Shown here: piece by piece, positions 5,951 through 13,024 of the stretch
Layout of the letters: each line of letters starts with the position of its first letter
Numbering within the stretch: the stretch's first letter is position 1
From: Larix sibirica
Taxonomy: Eukaryota; Streptophyta; Pinopsida; Pinales; Pinaceae
Length of the DNA: 13,024 nt
Direction: 5' to 3'
NCBI GenBank assembly: GCA_004151065.3
Contig: NWUY0300012940.1
Span: 54,100-67,123, forward strand
Program-made: the position numbers and the translations under genes
Notes under the pieces: model-generated
What the model saw: the letters and a program-made list of their open reading frames with translations, nothing else
Told to the model about the DNA's origin: nothing
Database searches by the model: none

Positions 5951-6640
5951 CAAAATCTAAATTTGATGACATCTATCAAGCATTAGTCTTAGGATACTAA
6001 CATTTTCTTTGAACAAGTTGTGAACAGTCTGACCATCCATGTAAACCTCTAAAAAATTGTGTATAAATTCCCTAAAGGAAACAATCACAATCCTTAAGAA
6101 GCCTATAGGGGCATTCTTAAATCCAAATGGAATTACATTGTAGGAAAAATAACTCCGGTCTATTGTTAAAGTAGTCTTATTGTTATCTTCTTGCACAATT
6201 ATAACTTATGGTACCCTGAGAATCCATTACTAAAAGAGTACGCTTCATTCACTACCACTTGATCCAATAACTCATTGTTGAAGGGGGTAGGAAAAGGATC
6301 ATGAACACAAGCTAAATTAAGACTACAAAATTCAACACAAAACTTGATGTCACTTGAGTCCTTCTTACTATGGATAACAATGGGGCTAATTCACTCATAT
6401 TCATCCATAGGAAAAATCAATCTAGTTTCCAACACGCGATCTATTTCATTCTTGAACATGTCCTTAACTATAGGGTTGAGTTTGTATGTGTGATGCTTGA
6501 TAGGTTTAGCATCAAGTTTTAGCATAATTTTCATCTCACCAAATTCACCTTGAATCCATTTTAGTTCACTGAAACTATGTAAAAATGGGTCTTCATACTC
6601 TTTGAGAAAAGAAACAAATTCAAATACAATATGATTGACA
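5951..6640 (-). pseudogene. Ty3/gypsy reverse transcriptase, N-terminal two thirds
   Basis: This is RNA-dependent DNA polymerase of the gypsy pol. In reading order: 'FLHSFSELKWIQGEFGEMKI' (about 6590-6531), 'KPIKHHTYKLNPIVKDMF', 'NEIDRVLETRLIFPMDE', 'SPIVI', 'KDSSDIKFCVEFCSLN', 'ACVHDPFPTPFNNELLDQV', motif A 'EAYSFSNGFSGYH', then 5957-6196 with 'KTTLTIDRSYFSYNVIPFGF', 'KNAPIGF', 'EFIHNFLEVYMDG' and 'LRLMLDRCHQI'. The motif A Asp is Asn (6226-6228), and the second Asp of the YMDD box is Gly (6032-6034), so polymerase activity is lost. A one-base frameshift lies near 6210. The domain stops at the PLE junction a few residues after motif C. Confidence 0.9.
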
Positions 6641-7754
6641 TCCTAGTAATCCCCTATAGATTTCATTTTGGATTTTTCTTCAAAGCCAATATTAAAATTT
6701 CACAACATCAACATTTTTGTATAGGTGATACTAGTATCTTCCTACTTCATTTCTTGGATTTTTCTATTGAGATCATTCTCGCTCCTTGAAATATATATGC
6801 CTTAGGTGCTCTAAATCATCCTTAACTATTTTTGTATAATAAAGGGGTGTTTCCATTTCGTTAATAGGTATTTGTGTTTTAATCAAATCTTGATGGTAGT
6901 AGCAGATAGGGGGGTTACTTATATTCTACAATCTCTTGGTAAACATATCCTCCTTGTTCATATTTAATTCAATTGTGATAATCTTAGACTTTTCCAAAAA
7001 ATAGAAATCCTCACAAACCCGAGTTTTCACGGTCTTCTATTTTATAGTCTACCTTCTAGTTTTTTCATGTCGGTACCAATCTCTTGGAATAAGGCCTAGA
7101 CCATGAATAAATTTGTGGACCCAAAGGTTAAGTCATAGTCCTTCTCTTTCCCATTGTTGTGTACAATTCTCCACATATACAAAAGGATCTATATCCCCAT
7201 TATAGACTTCCACGGCTATAGATTTTGGAGGTGTCTTTCTTAAAATATGTAAACATTCAAACTTAGGAAAAGGATCAACCTACAGATCATAGTTTTCTGA
7301 ACTGACAACTAGGAATGAAGATCCACTTTGTGAGTGCTCCGCCATCTTTCAAGAGTACCTTGTAGTGCAATATCTAGTATAGGTACCTTATATTCTTCTA
7401 CAACTCCATATTCATTTATGTGAGGAGTTCATTTAGAATGGAGACTCCATCATAAAGAGGAGGATCCTAGATGTCTATCTTAATCCGTATGATTGATTTA
7501 ATATTTTTGCAACATCATGGGGAAATATCATGTCTCCTATTCTACCATTCATTTAAATCATCCTCTGAATCATTTTCAAAGGACTGAATACTCCTCCAAC
7601 TTACTAAACCATCTTCTATGAGGTTAGTATAATTGTTCCTCTCTCATGTGGTTATATTAGAAATCTAATCTAACAAATCTCTTTCCATATTTTCATTGAC
7701 AAGTTCCATGTATAGGGGCCCTTGAAATGGATCCAATGGCTGTAAGAATCTCAT
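6641..7754 (-). pseudogene. Region between protease and RT, second Gag-like stretch
   Basis: Coding sense is fragmentary but present in several frames. It begins 'LQPLDPFQGPLYMELVNEN', then 'EDGLVSWRSIQSFENDSEDD', 'DPPLYDGVSILNELL', 'VPILDIALQGTLERWRSTHK' (about 7386-7330), and 'LWVHKFIHGLGLIPRDWYRH' (about 7128-7070). The 'DIALQGTxxRWxxxHK' and 'WVHKFIxGLGLxPxxWY' patterns look like capsid-type Gag helices, yet they sit after the protease, an unusual place for them. Alternatives are a lineage-specific linker domain or a fragment of a second element nested in the same orientation. Between about 6700 and 7000 only stray matches remain. Confidence 0.5.
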
Positions 7755-8330
7755 TCATTCAGCTTTGAAAATCATAGTTTCATTTTTTAAGTTGATGGTC
7801 GCATAGTTCTCAAACACCCAATATATCCCCAATAATGCAAGATAAGGACTACTCTTATCCACTATCTCAATCACCTCAAAGTCAATAAAATTATTTATCC
7901 CTGCTAGATCAATCTCCATATTTTCCATCCCCCCTATAGGAAATATCATATATTGATTGGCCATGCACAATTGGATAGGAGAATATATCAATGGATGGTT
8001 ACCCATAACCTACCAAGACTTCTTAGGAAATATGATGACATCTACTTGAGCATCTAGCTTGAATCCCCTCCCAACCCTCTTCTTCTTTCTTAGTATAATA
8101 GTTTTTATTTGAGGGAGATTATCCAAGATAAAGTCTTCTTCTTCCTCAATTCCCACAAGGATTCAGAGTGTGTTTCAAAATTTTTGTGTTAATCCTTCAT
8201 ATTCTATAATATAGGAAAACATATTAAGCTATAGATTAATAATTTTCTTAGAGGTACCTAGGGATTTCACTTCTAATTTATTTATGTAGCTAGATAAGGA
8301 TGGATTCGAACCCATCTTTTGATATCTACA
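7755..8330 (-). pseudogene. Ty3/gypsy aspartic protease (retropepsin-like)
   Basis: This domain would process the Gag-Pol polyprotein. One frame with only a few stops runs through 'YQKMGSNPSLSSYINKLEVK', 'NMFSYIIEYEGLTQKF', 'GFKLDAQVDVIIFPKKSW', 'VMGNHPLIYSPIQLCMANQY', 'FPIGGMENMEIDLAG' and 'DFEVIEIVDKSSPYLALLGI'. The last two are the flap and C-terminal 'FEVIEIVD..PYxALLGIxW' blocks typical of plant gypsy proteases. The active-site Asp-Thr/Ser-Gly is degenerate: 'LDAQ' keeps Asp (8052-8054) but lacks Thr/Ser-Gly. The open frame 7755-8006 covers the C-terminal half. Confidence 0.8.
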
Positions 8331-8680
8331 GTGTTCAACAACTATGAGCAATGGAGGTATTACCATATATTGAAACATCTCACAGAAGCATAATAAAATT
8401 CCCCTCTACTAAATAGGGTCAAACGGTGGTACCTTTGGACCCGCTTTTTGAATCTATGGAATCTTGAAGGAATTATGATCAACACTTATCCTTTCCCCTA
8501 CACGAGTGATAACACTAATTATTGGACTAGATACATTATTACCATCTCGGGGATCTGAGTTAATCAAGTTCATTGGTTGTTCCTCACTTTGTCTTTCGAT
8601 TTGGAAATCGATTTTGGATAGTCCTTAACAATGTGGGTATTCACCTAACAATAAAAAAGCCAGGGACATCGTGACAAGGG

Positions 8681-8722
8681 ACAATCCCTGGCACTGTGGC
8701 CAATCTCATTGCAGTTGTAACA
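8681..8722 (-). other. Gag zinc knuckle 3 (intact CCHC)
   Basis: CYNCNEIGHSARDC fits C-x2-C-x4-H-x4-C exactly and should bind one zinc and the element RNA. It is in a frame different from the overlapping 73-codon open frame 8641-8862, which is a shadow. Confidence 0.9.
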
Positions 8723-8872
8723 TCAAATATCTCCACCTTGACCTCATGTTCTCCATCCTCTATCTTCACGTCCCTAGCCCCAACCTCTGCCTCCCCTTCC
8801 TTGATGTTGAGAAATATCAAACACCCCATATGTAGAGAGATCCAATTTATATACCAGTTCATATAAGTCCCT

Positions 8873-8914
8873 ACATTTATCTATATTTTGGATAGTAGAA
8901 CCACAAAATTCACA
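8873..8914 (-). other. Gag zinc knuckle 2 (His lost)
   Basis: CEFCGSTIQNIDKC keeps the three Cys positions of the CCHC pattern but has Gln where His is required, so it would not bind zinc normally. Confidence 0.75.
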
Positions 8915-9157
8915 ATAGATAGTATTAGGAACATATGAATACTTTTGAAACATCAAACACTATCAAGGAGGGTTCTCGTATGTCTTATAGATCTCACAAT
9001 ATTCTCTAGGTTGAGAGTTATGTATATTTGGGAAAGCAAGGTACTATATTATTCCATGAAAAGGGTTATAAGTACTTACTTGTGCAACTCCTACTAAGGA
9101 TCTTATCTGGCCTATTCATGTTGGGGTTTTAAGAGTAGTTTCCCCTCTCAACCTTGG

Positions 9158-9199
9158 ACACTCAAAAGCATGATTCCCTTCTATAATACACCCAGCACA
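9158..9199 (-). other. Gag zinc knuckle 1 (His changed)
   Basis: CAGCIIEGNHAFEC keeps the Cys spacing. The His position is Asn, with a His directly after it. It lies in the same frame as the ATG at 9892. Confidence 0.75.
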
Positions 9200-9992
9200 C
9201 CATACATGTTTCCGGTCCACCTCAAGAATGGTTAACTCTTATATCTTTTTAGTTTAGAAAACTATTTGATTATGGTATTGCAATACGCCAAGTCCAACCA
9301 TATGTATAGAAGTCGTAGTACTCCCTGAATATTTATCCATAGCCTCAATATTCATATCTTTCTCCAATGCACTTCAATAAGTATCAATAGTTTTTTGGGA
9401 TAGGGGAACTCAAGTTAATGGAAACAAACCTTGAATAAACCACTCCTTGTGATGCATATCATGAATAGGAAAGGACAACTTACTCATCACACCCTTAAAT
9501 ATGTATGCATATTCCCAAGTTGACTCTCCTTCATATTGTTGAGTTTCTTTCAGCTCTAAAATTCCCTATTGTTTTGATTTTGACAAATGAAATTTCTCAA
9601 TGAACAATTTCTTCATATGTAGTAAGGAAATAGGTGGAATGTTGGGAGGATGGTGTTCCAAAAAATTCACATACCATTGTAAAGTCCACCTCCTCAATGT
9701 ATTTTGGAATTCTATTTACTTGGAGGCATCCTGAACCCCTCTTGACCTCCAAATAGCCACACACAAAAACTTGTGTTGCTCCACAACATCTTCAGCTCCC
9801 TTACCCTAAAATTCTAGATATCGCATGGAAGATACCCTATGTACCCTTTCCATCTTATTGATTGGAGTTCCTAATAGAACCAATCCTCCCATACTACAAC
9901 AACTAAATGGATACTACTACTAGGATTATATATGTACCAAGGTAAAAATAAAGTAGAACTAGAAAAAGAGAGTACCATATTATTTATAGAAT

Positions 9993-11174
9993 CCTAGGGA
10001 GTGGTCCACACCAAAATGGCTCCATGTATCTCTAGCATTTCTTCTTTGACAAAGGGGGTTTCATTATCTTGACTTCCTTCATTCTTATGTATCTCTAGAA
10101 GTTACACAACTTTTCCTCAAACTGGCTCTACATCGTCGTTTTGCATTCCAACATCTCTTTTAATGATATCATTACCTCTGTCTCCTACCTTTGTATAAAC
10201 CTCTTCTCCCAATGTCTTTCATTTGGGTTGCCGTCTACTATTATACTTCTCTCAACCAGGAAATGGCCAAATCTCCACATCTCATCACCTTTCGTTATCC
10301 GTTCCTTTCCTCATCATTTCCTATGTCACAAATCTCATTTTGCAACTGCTCACTCTTATTTATTGTTATAATCATCTATTTATTCCACCATTGCTCTCTA
10401 ATATTCAAAATTCTTGCATCTCGATCATCCCTTGCTTGATATTTGAAATCCTTCCCATCATTATCATATTCCTCCACCTCTCGTGACTTACCAGCATCAC
10501 TCCCAGAGACTCCCCATAGTGCAATTGCTTACTCGTCCATCAAGGTGATTAAATGGAAGAAATCCTCCTTCCACCAACCAGACCTTGATCCACAATGGGA
10601 TTTCCCATATTAGTCTTACATGAGCATTTTGCTTGAAATAAGATTCTACTTTTAAAAAATACTAATGATTTTCTACAACAAACTCCACTAGGTATCTGTT
10701 GATTGTGTTTTCCGCCCATAATTCTACAGCATAGTGAAGTTTGTCATCAAATCTATGTACTGTAGCCAGGTCTTGAGGAGTCCACTGAAGAGTTTTTGTG
10801 TATCAATTATCAAATTCTAGGGATTCCACGAGTCTTTTTTATCCACTTATGTAGTTTTATAGGAAAATCACACCAAAAAATATCATATTGATCTAATAAA
10901 GGTCCAACATATAGTATAAAATCCCTGCACTACATATTACTTAATCTCATTTTTGCAAGTGGGCTTCTTTCAACACAAAATCTTTGAACCATTTGTCCCA
11001 CGAATCTTAAATCTAGTACTTATATATTCTCTTTCCCATTCAACTAATGTTTCTCTAATTGGAAACAGGTCCCGACAATGGAACCATTTGTTGGTGCAAA
11101 GATAAAGACCAATATTCTGCGTAGGATCCAAAAAAGGCCCATTGTAGTCTACATGCACTGGCATTTTTTATCTT
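9993..11174 (-). pseudogene. ORF upstream of gag, exon 2 (unrecognised)
   Basis: This is a decayed reading frame between the candidate splice acceptor at 11175 and the gag start. It is clearest over 10970-11164: 'MPVHVDYNGPFLDPTQNIGL', 'NKWFHCRDLFPIRETLVEWE'. The same frame can be followed without indels to about 10370, with about fifteen stops but coding-like residues: 'QGFYTICWTFIRSI', 'LLKTWLQYIDLMTNFTML', 'SGWWKEDFFHLITLMDE', 'REVEEYDNDGKDFKYQARDD'. Another frame continues over about 10300-9990 ('ERHWEKRFIQR', 'QFEEKLCNF'). Some gypsy lineages (Ogre/Tat) have an extra ORF before gag; this could be one, or a N-terminal Gag extension, or a captured host gene. Stop density in the middle is near random, so confidence is limited. 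Confidence 0.4.
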
Positions 11175-11695
11175 CTGGAAATAAAAGAAAGTATCACCTA
11201 AAGCATAGTCGAGACTAGTGTTAGGTGGAGGAAATACTAGTGAACAAACAAATATAAGAGTGTAGAGTTCATTTTAGCCTTTAAAAAGGTTGGACAGGGA
11301 ACAATATGCACTATATACCATCAGAAAACATGCATGCATAAATAGACATCAAATCAGAAGCAAGTCTATACATTAACCATATATCTAATCATCCATCATG
11401 TAACAGAAAATTAAGGAGGCACCCAAAACCATCATTGTATTGATCTTCTCACAACAATATACAGAATGTTGTTCAAATCATACATTTCTTCAACATTTCT
11501 CATAGATTCTTCCTATACTCTACCCATAACCCCAATAACAACCTTCATATAAGAAAGAACTCAACCAATACAACTAGGAATCCAACTTGACCCCTTAACC
11601 CTTACATAGATTTTATATGTTACAATGGTTAATTATGACCGTGTCAATATAGTTAGAATTCAACTACTTCTGCTTGGACACATTTAATATCTCAC
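11175..11695 (-). other. Candidate spliceosomal intron
   Basis: In the minus direction the donor is GATAG/GTGAGAT (intron starts at 11695) and the acceptor is a pyrimidine tract TTTCTTTTATTTCCAG (ends at 11175). A plant-type branch site CTAAC lies on the minus strand at 11220-11224, about 46 nt before the acceptor. Length is 521 nt, AT-rich and without coding sense. Splicing keeps the reading phase between the flanking exons. Confidence 0.45.
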
Positions 11696-11796
11696 CTATC
11701 CTCCACCACATCCTTTTGCACAATTCTTACTGCGTTGACTATCCATCCATCTTTCGCAACTAGGTCTTCAAAAACGAAGGGGCCAATATCTCCCAT
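11696..11796 (-). pseudogene. Candidate exon 1 of the ORF upstream of gag
   Basis: The ATG at 11796 opens 33 codons plus two bases without a stop: 'MGDIGPFVFEDLVAKDGWIV', then 'NAVRIVQKDVVEDR', ending at a good donor site. Joined to 11174 the phase gives Arg-Arg-stop-Lys-Met-Pro-Val, so the frame flows into 'MPVHVDYNGPF' with one in-frame TAA. It could be the leader exon of the gypsy upstream ORF or of a captured gene. The family is not recognised. It is too short to be found by ORF length alone. Confidence 0.4.
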
Positions 11797-12493
11797 GAGT
11801 ACAAAAATAGTAAATTCATGTGCAATTGTAGAAATTAATATGCAGAAGAACATAATTATATTCACACACACAACATAAATAATAAAACATATTCATAATA
11901 GAAAGAAAATGTAAATTTTTCACATTCAAAGATAATGATAAACACTTATCTTTTAGATGAAGAAGATCCAAGCAACTGGTTATGTAAGAGCAATTTTTCA
12001 CCCAACAAGTAGTAAATTCTCCAGATACCAACTCCAAACTGGGCTATATGATAGTATGAAACCACTAGGGAAAATGAAACAACTAAAGGCTTGTCCCTCT
12101 CTTATCCTAACCCATTTTCTCTCATGCATAGTCAATTTGTTCACCACAAAGCATTATAAACATCTCATTAAATCAACACAACCATGGAACTCTATTCCAC
12201 TACCCCACAAAATGCAAGGAAGGCATGTTCTTTCTATGCTCAACATGATCTTGAAACACCCTTCCCTTGTAGTGCTCTTTAGTGTGTGAAAAAGGGGTCC
12301 AACCTGATGTATGCTTCCAGAGAATTTCCTTAAAATTCAATACTTGGATTCTCAAGCATCCAAAGAACAACACATGTATAGTGGTTGAAGGATTCCTAAT
12401 TTTTTCTGGATTTTATGCTCACCTACAACCATCTTCTTCCCTCTAATTTCTGCAATTATCCCTTCATATGGTTGTTTTTGGTTAATTTTTTAG
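11797..12493. other. No confident gene; AT-rich spacer
   Basis: No LTR, primer site or known domain is seen here. A + strand open frame at 11957-12289 ('MKKIQATGYVRAIFHPTSSK' at its start) begins right after an acceptor-like 'ttatcttttag', and another frame from the same point reads 'DEEDPSNWLCKSNFSPNK' before stops. Neither resembles a known family. The gypsy 5' LTR would be expected somewhere at or beyond this region but could not be recognised. Confidence 0.3.
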
Positions 12494-12844
12494 TCCGGTA
12501 CTTATTGTCAATGGAGAAAAAAGCATGCTACGTAGAACATGAAATGGATTTGAATTTCTTGAACATAGTATATCATTGATCCTGAGAAAATATCACGCAA
12601 TCAAGATAGAGAGGGAACAATAGATCACATTCAGTGGAAATCGGAGCACAAAACCCCCACTAGAGTCAAGGACTCAGATGAACTGAACCAGATCATTGAG
12701 TTAGCTCGTAAAATGTAGGGAACNGGATCGGAGTCTCTGGGAGGTGTTCAACACTATACCAAACGAGGGTATAGTCTAACGATTTCCCGAGGTCGCTACC
12801 CAGTGAGTCCCGCGTCCTATGAGAAATTTTCCCACCAAAGTTGA
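12494..12844 (+). pseudogene. Unrecognised coding-like segment, possible exon
   Basis: A strong acceptor-like tract (T-rich, ending TTTTTTAG at 12493) precedes a frame reading 'RYLLSMEKKACYVEHEMDLN' to a TGA at 12577. After a one-base shift, a second frame over 12578-12841 stays open for 87 codons with one TAG (12716-12718): 'DPEKISRNQDREGTIDHIQW', 'HKTPTRVKDSDELNQIIELA', then 'SESLGGVQHYTKRGYSLTIS' and 'RGRYPVSPASYEKFSHQS' to a TGA. It is richer in CpG than its surroundings and reads like real protein. It may be a host exon or part of another mobile element on the + strand. Family unknown. One unresolved base lies at 12724. Confidence 0.35.
12753..12775. repeat. Perfect 8-bp hairpin
   Basis: ACTATACC (12753-12760) and GGTATAGT (12768-12775) are exact inverse complements around the 7-nt loop AAACGAG. 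It lies inside the coding-like segment, so it may be chance. No T run follows, so it is not a simple terminator. Confidence 0.4.
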
Positions 12845-13024
12845 ATAATTGTTTGTGCCGAATTTTCACAAATAGGTGGTTTATTGGGATGTGTTGATCC
12901 TATTACTAGTCACTTATTCCCTTTCTGATGTGATCAAGATGTTCAGACTAAGTTGCAGTGACCATAGAGCATACAGGGAAAAAGCCTTGTAAATTTTAAG
13001 TTTTTTAGAACAAAAATTTTACTT
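12845..13024. other. Nothing recognised to the window end
   Basis: This AT-rich stretch after the TGA of the coding-like segment has short frames only and no repeat shared with the rest of the window. Confidence 0.3.

Larger units (their letters stand above)
8400..9892 (-). pseudogene. Ty3/gypsy Gag (capsid plus three zinc knuckles)
   Basis: This is the structural Gag protein that packages element RNA. The ATG at 9892 begins 'MGGLVLLGTPINKMERVHRV'. The same frame runs without any indel for at least 240 codons to the first zinc knuckle, interrupted by seven stops. Capsid landmarks are 'HKFLCVAIWRSRGVQDASK', 'FQNTLRRWTLQWYVNFLEHH', 'LFIEKFHLSKSK', 'ELKETQQYEGESTWEYAYIF' and 'HHKEWFIQGLFPL', the retrotrans-gag pattern. 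Three CCHC-type knuckles follow (9158-9199, 8873-8914, 8681-8722), with a Gly-Arg-rich 'GRGGRGWG' stretch between the second and third. The tail near 8400-8460 reads 'KAGPKVPPFDP'. Several stops are consistent with C-to-T change, pointing to decay under DNA methylation. Confidence 0.85.
5951..11796 (-). mobile_element. Degraded Ty3/gypsy-type LTR retrotransposon, partial
   Basis: Reading right to left, the element shows upstream ORF, Gag with zinc knuckles, protease, a second Gag-like stretch and RT, in gypsy order. RNase H, integrase and the 3' LTR are missing because the PLE array begins at 5950, inside the RT; they may lie left of the window. No LTR or primer site could be recognised at the 5' (right) side. 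The part from 9892 down to 5951 is firm. Assignment of 9993-11796 to the same element rests on orientation and adjacency only. All frames are broken by stops. Confidence 0.75.

Noticed and set aside
8300-8315. tRNA T-arm-like sequence (GGGTTCGAATCC on the minus strand)
   Set aside because: No acceptor stem, D-arm or anticodon arm can be built around it, and it lies in the continuous protease-side coding frame ('KMGSNPSLSS').
10141-10486. Three overlapping + strand open frames of 76-87 codons
   Set aside because: They overlap one another in different frames, are rich in Ser, His and hydrophobic residues from pyrimidine-rich sequence, and lie antisense to the ORF upstream of the gypsy gag.
11816-12037. 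Minus-strand 73-codon frame
   Set aside because: Low-complexity Leu/Tyr/Cys composition in AT-rich sequence, no motif, and no continuity with the exon 1 candidate.
12637-12651. tRNA-Met-like primer site (TGGAAATCGGAGCAC) on the + strand
   Set aside because: It resembles the common plant primer site only loosely, no LTR end is visible before it, and it falls within an open coding-like frame.
1-13024. CRISPR array, bacterial operon or phage system
   Set aside because: There are no regularly spaced repeats and no ribosome-binding-site-led gene clusters. All recognisable proteins are eukaryotic retroelement proteins.

Overview
The window looks like repeat-dense, AT-rich, gene-poor nuclear DNA of a large plant genome, most likely a conifer. 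The reasoning has three parts. An endonuclease-bearing (GIY-YIG) Penelope-like retroelement (PLE) is present, a class that among plants is known mainly from conifers. A short LTR element has a plant-type tRNA-Asp-like primer site. A long, decayed Ty3/gypsy gag-pol of plant type fills most of the right half. No intact host gene, tRNA, rRNA, CRISPR or bacterial feature is visible. The species assignment is inference.

Layout. (1) 1-1396, + strand: 3' half of PLE copy A: reverse transcriptase (RT) tail, GIY-YIG endonuclease, long pyrimidine-rich 3' UTR, hammerhead-like motif. (2) 1321-5950, + strand: nearly full-length PLE copy B, head-to-tail with A. Its ORF starts 35 nt past the copy A hammerhead-like motif and runs through the RT, with the YVDD box at 2832-2843. 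It is then split by a nested LTR element, resumes in the endonuclease, 3' UTR and a second hammerhead-like motif, and ends after about 37 nt of repeated ORF start. (3) 3403-4948: the nested, short non-autonomous LTR retrotransposon, with a perfect 5-bp target duplication (AGACC), TGTTG...ACA LTRs, primer site, polypurine tract and an unrecognised internal protein containing a duplicated module. (4) 5951-11796, - strand: degraded Ty3/gypsy element. Read in its own direction it has a small exon, a 521-nt candidate intron, an upstream ORF, Gag with three zinc knuckles, protease, a second Gag-like stretch, then an RT with damaged catalytic boxes. It is cut inside the RT by the PLE array. (5) 11797-13024: mostly featureless, but 12494-12844 (+) holds an unrecognised coding-like segment behind a good splice acceptor.

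The inferred order of events is: gypsy insertion, PLE insertion into its RT as a head-to-tail array, LTR element insertion into PLE copy B, and decay throughout. Every coding region is broken by stops or frameshifts. In the gypsy gag, stops accumulate without a frameshift over at least 240 codons, which fits methylation-driven transitions. The most interesting signals are the paired hammerhead-like motifs, the duplicated-module protein of the short LTR element, the phase-consistent intron in front of the gypsy gag, and the unidentified coding-like block at the right end.
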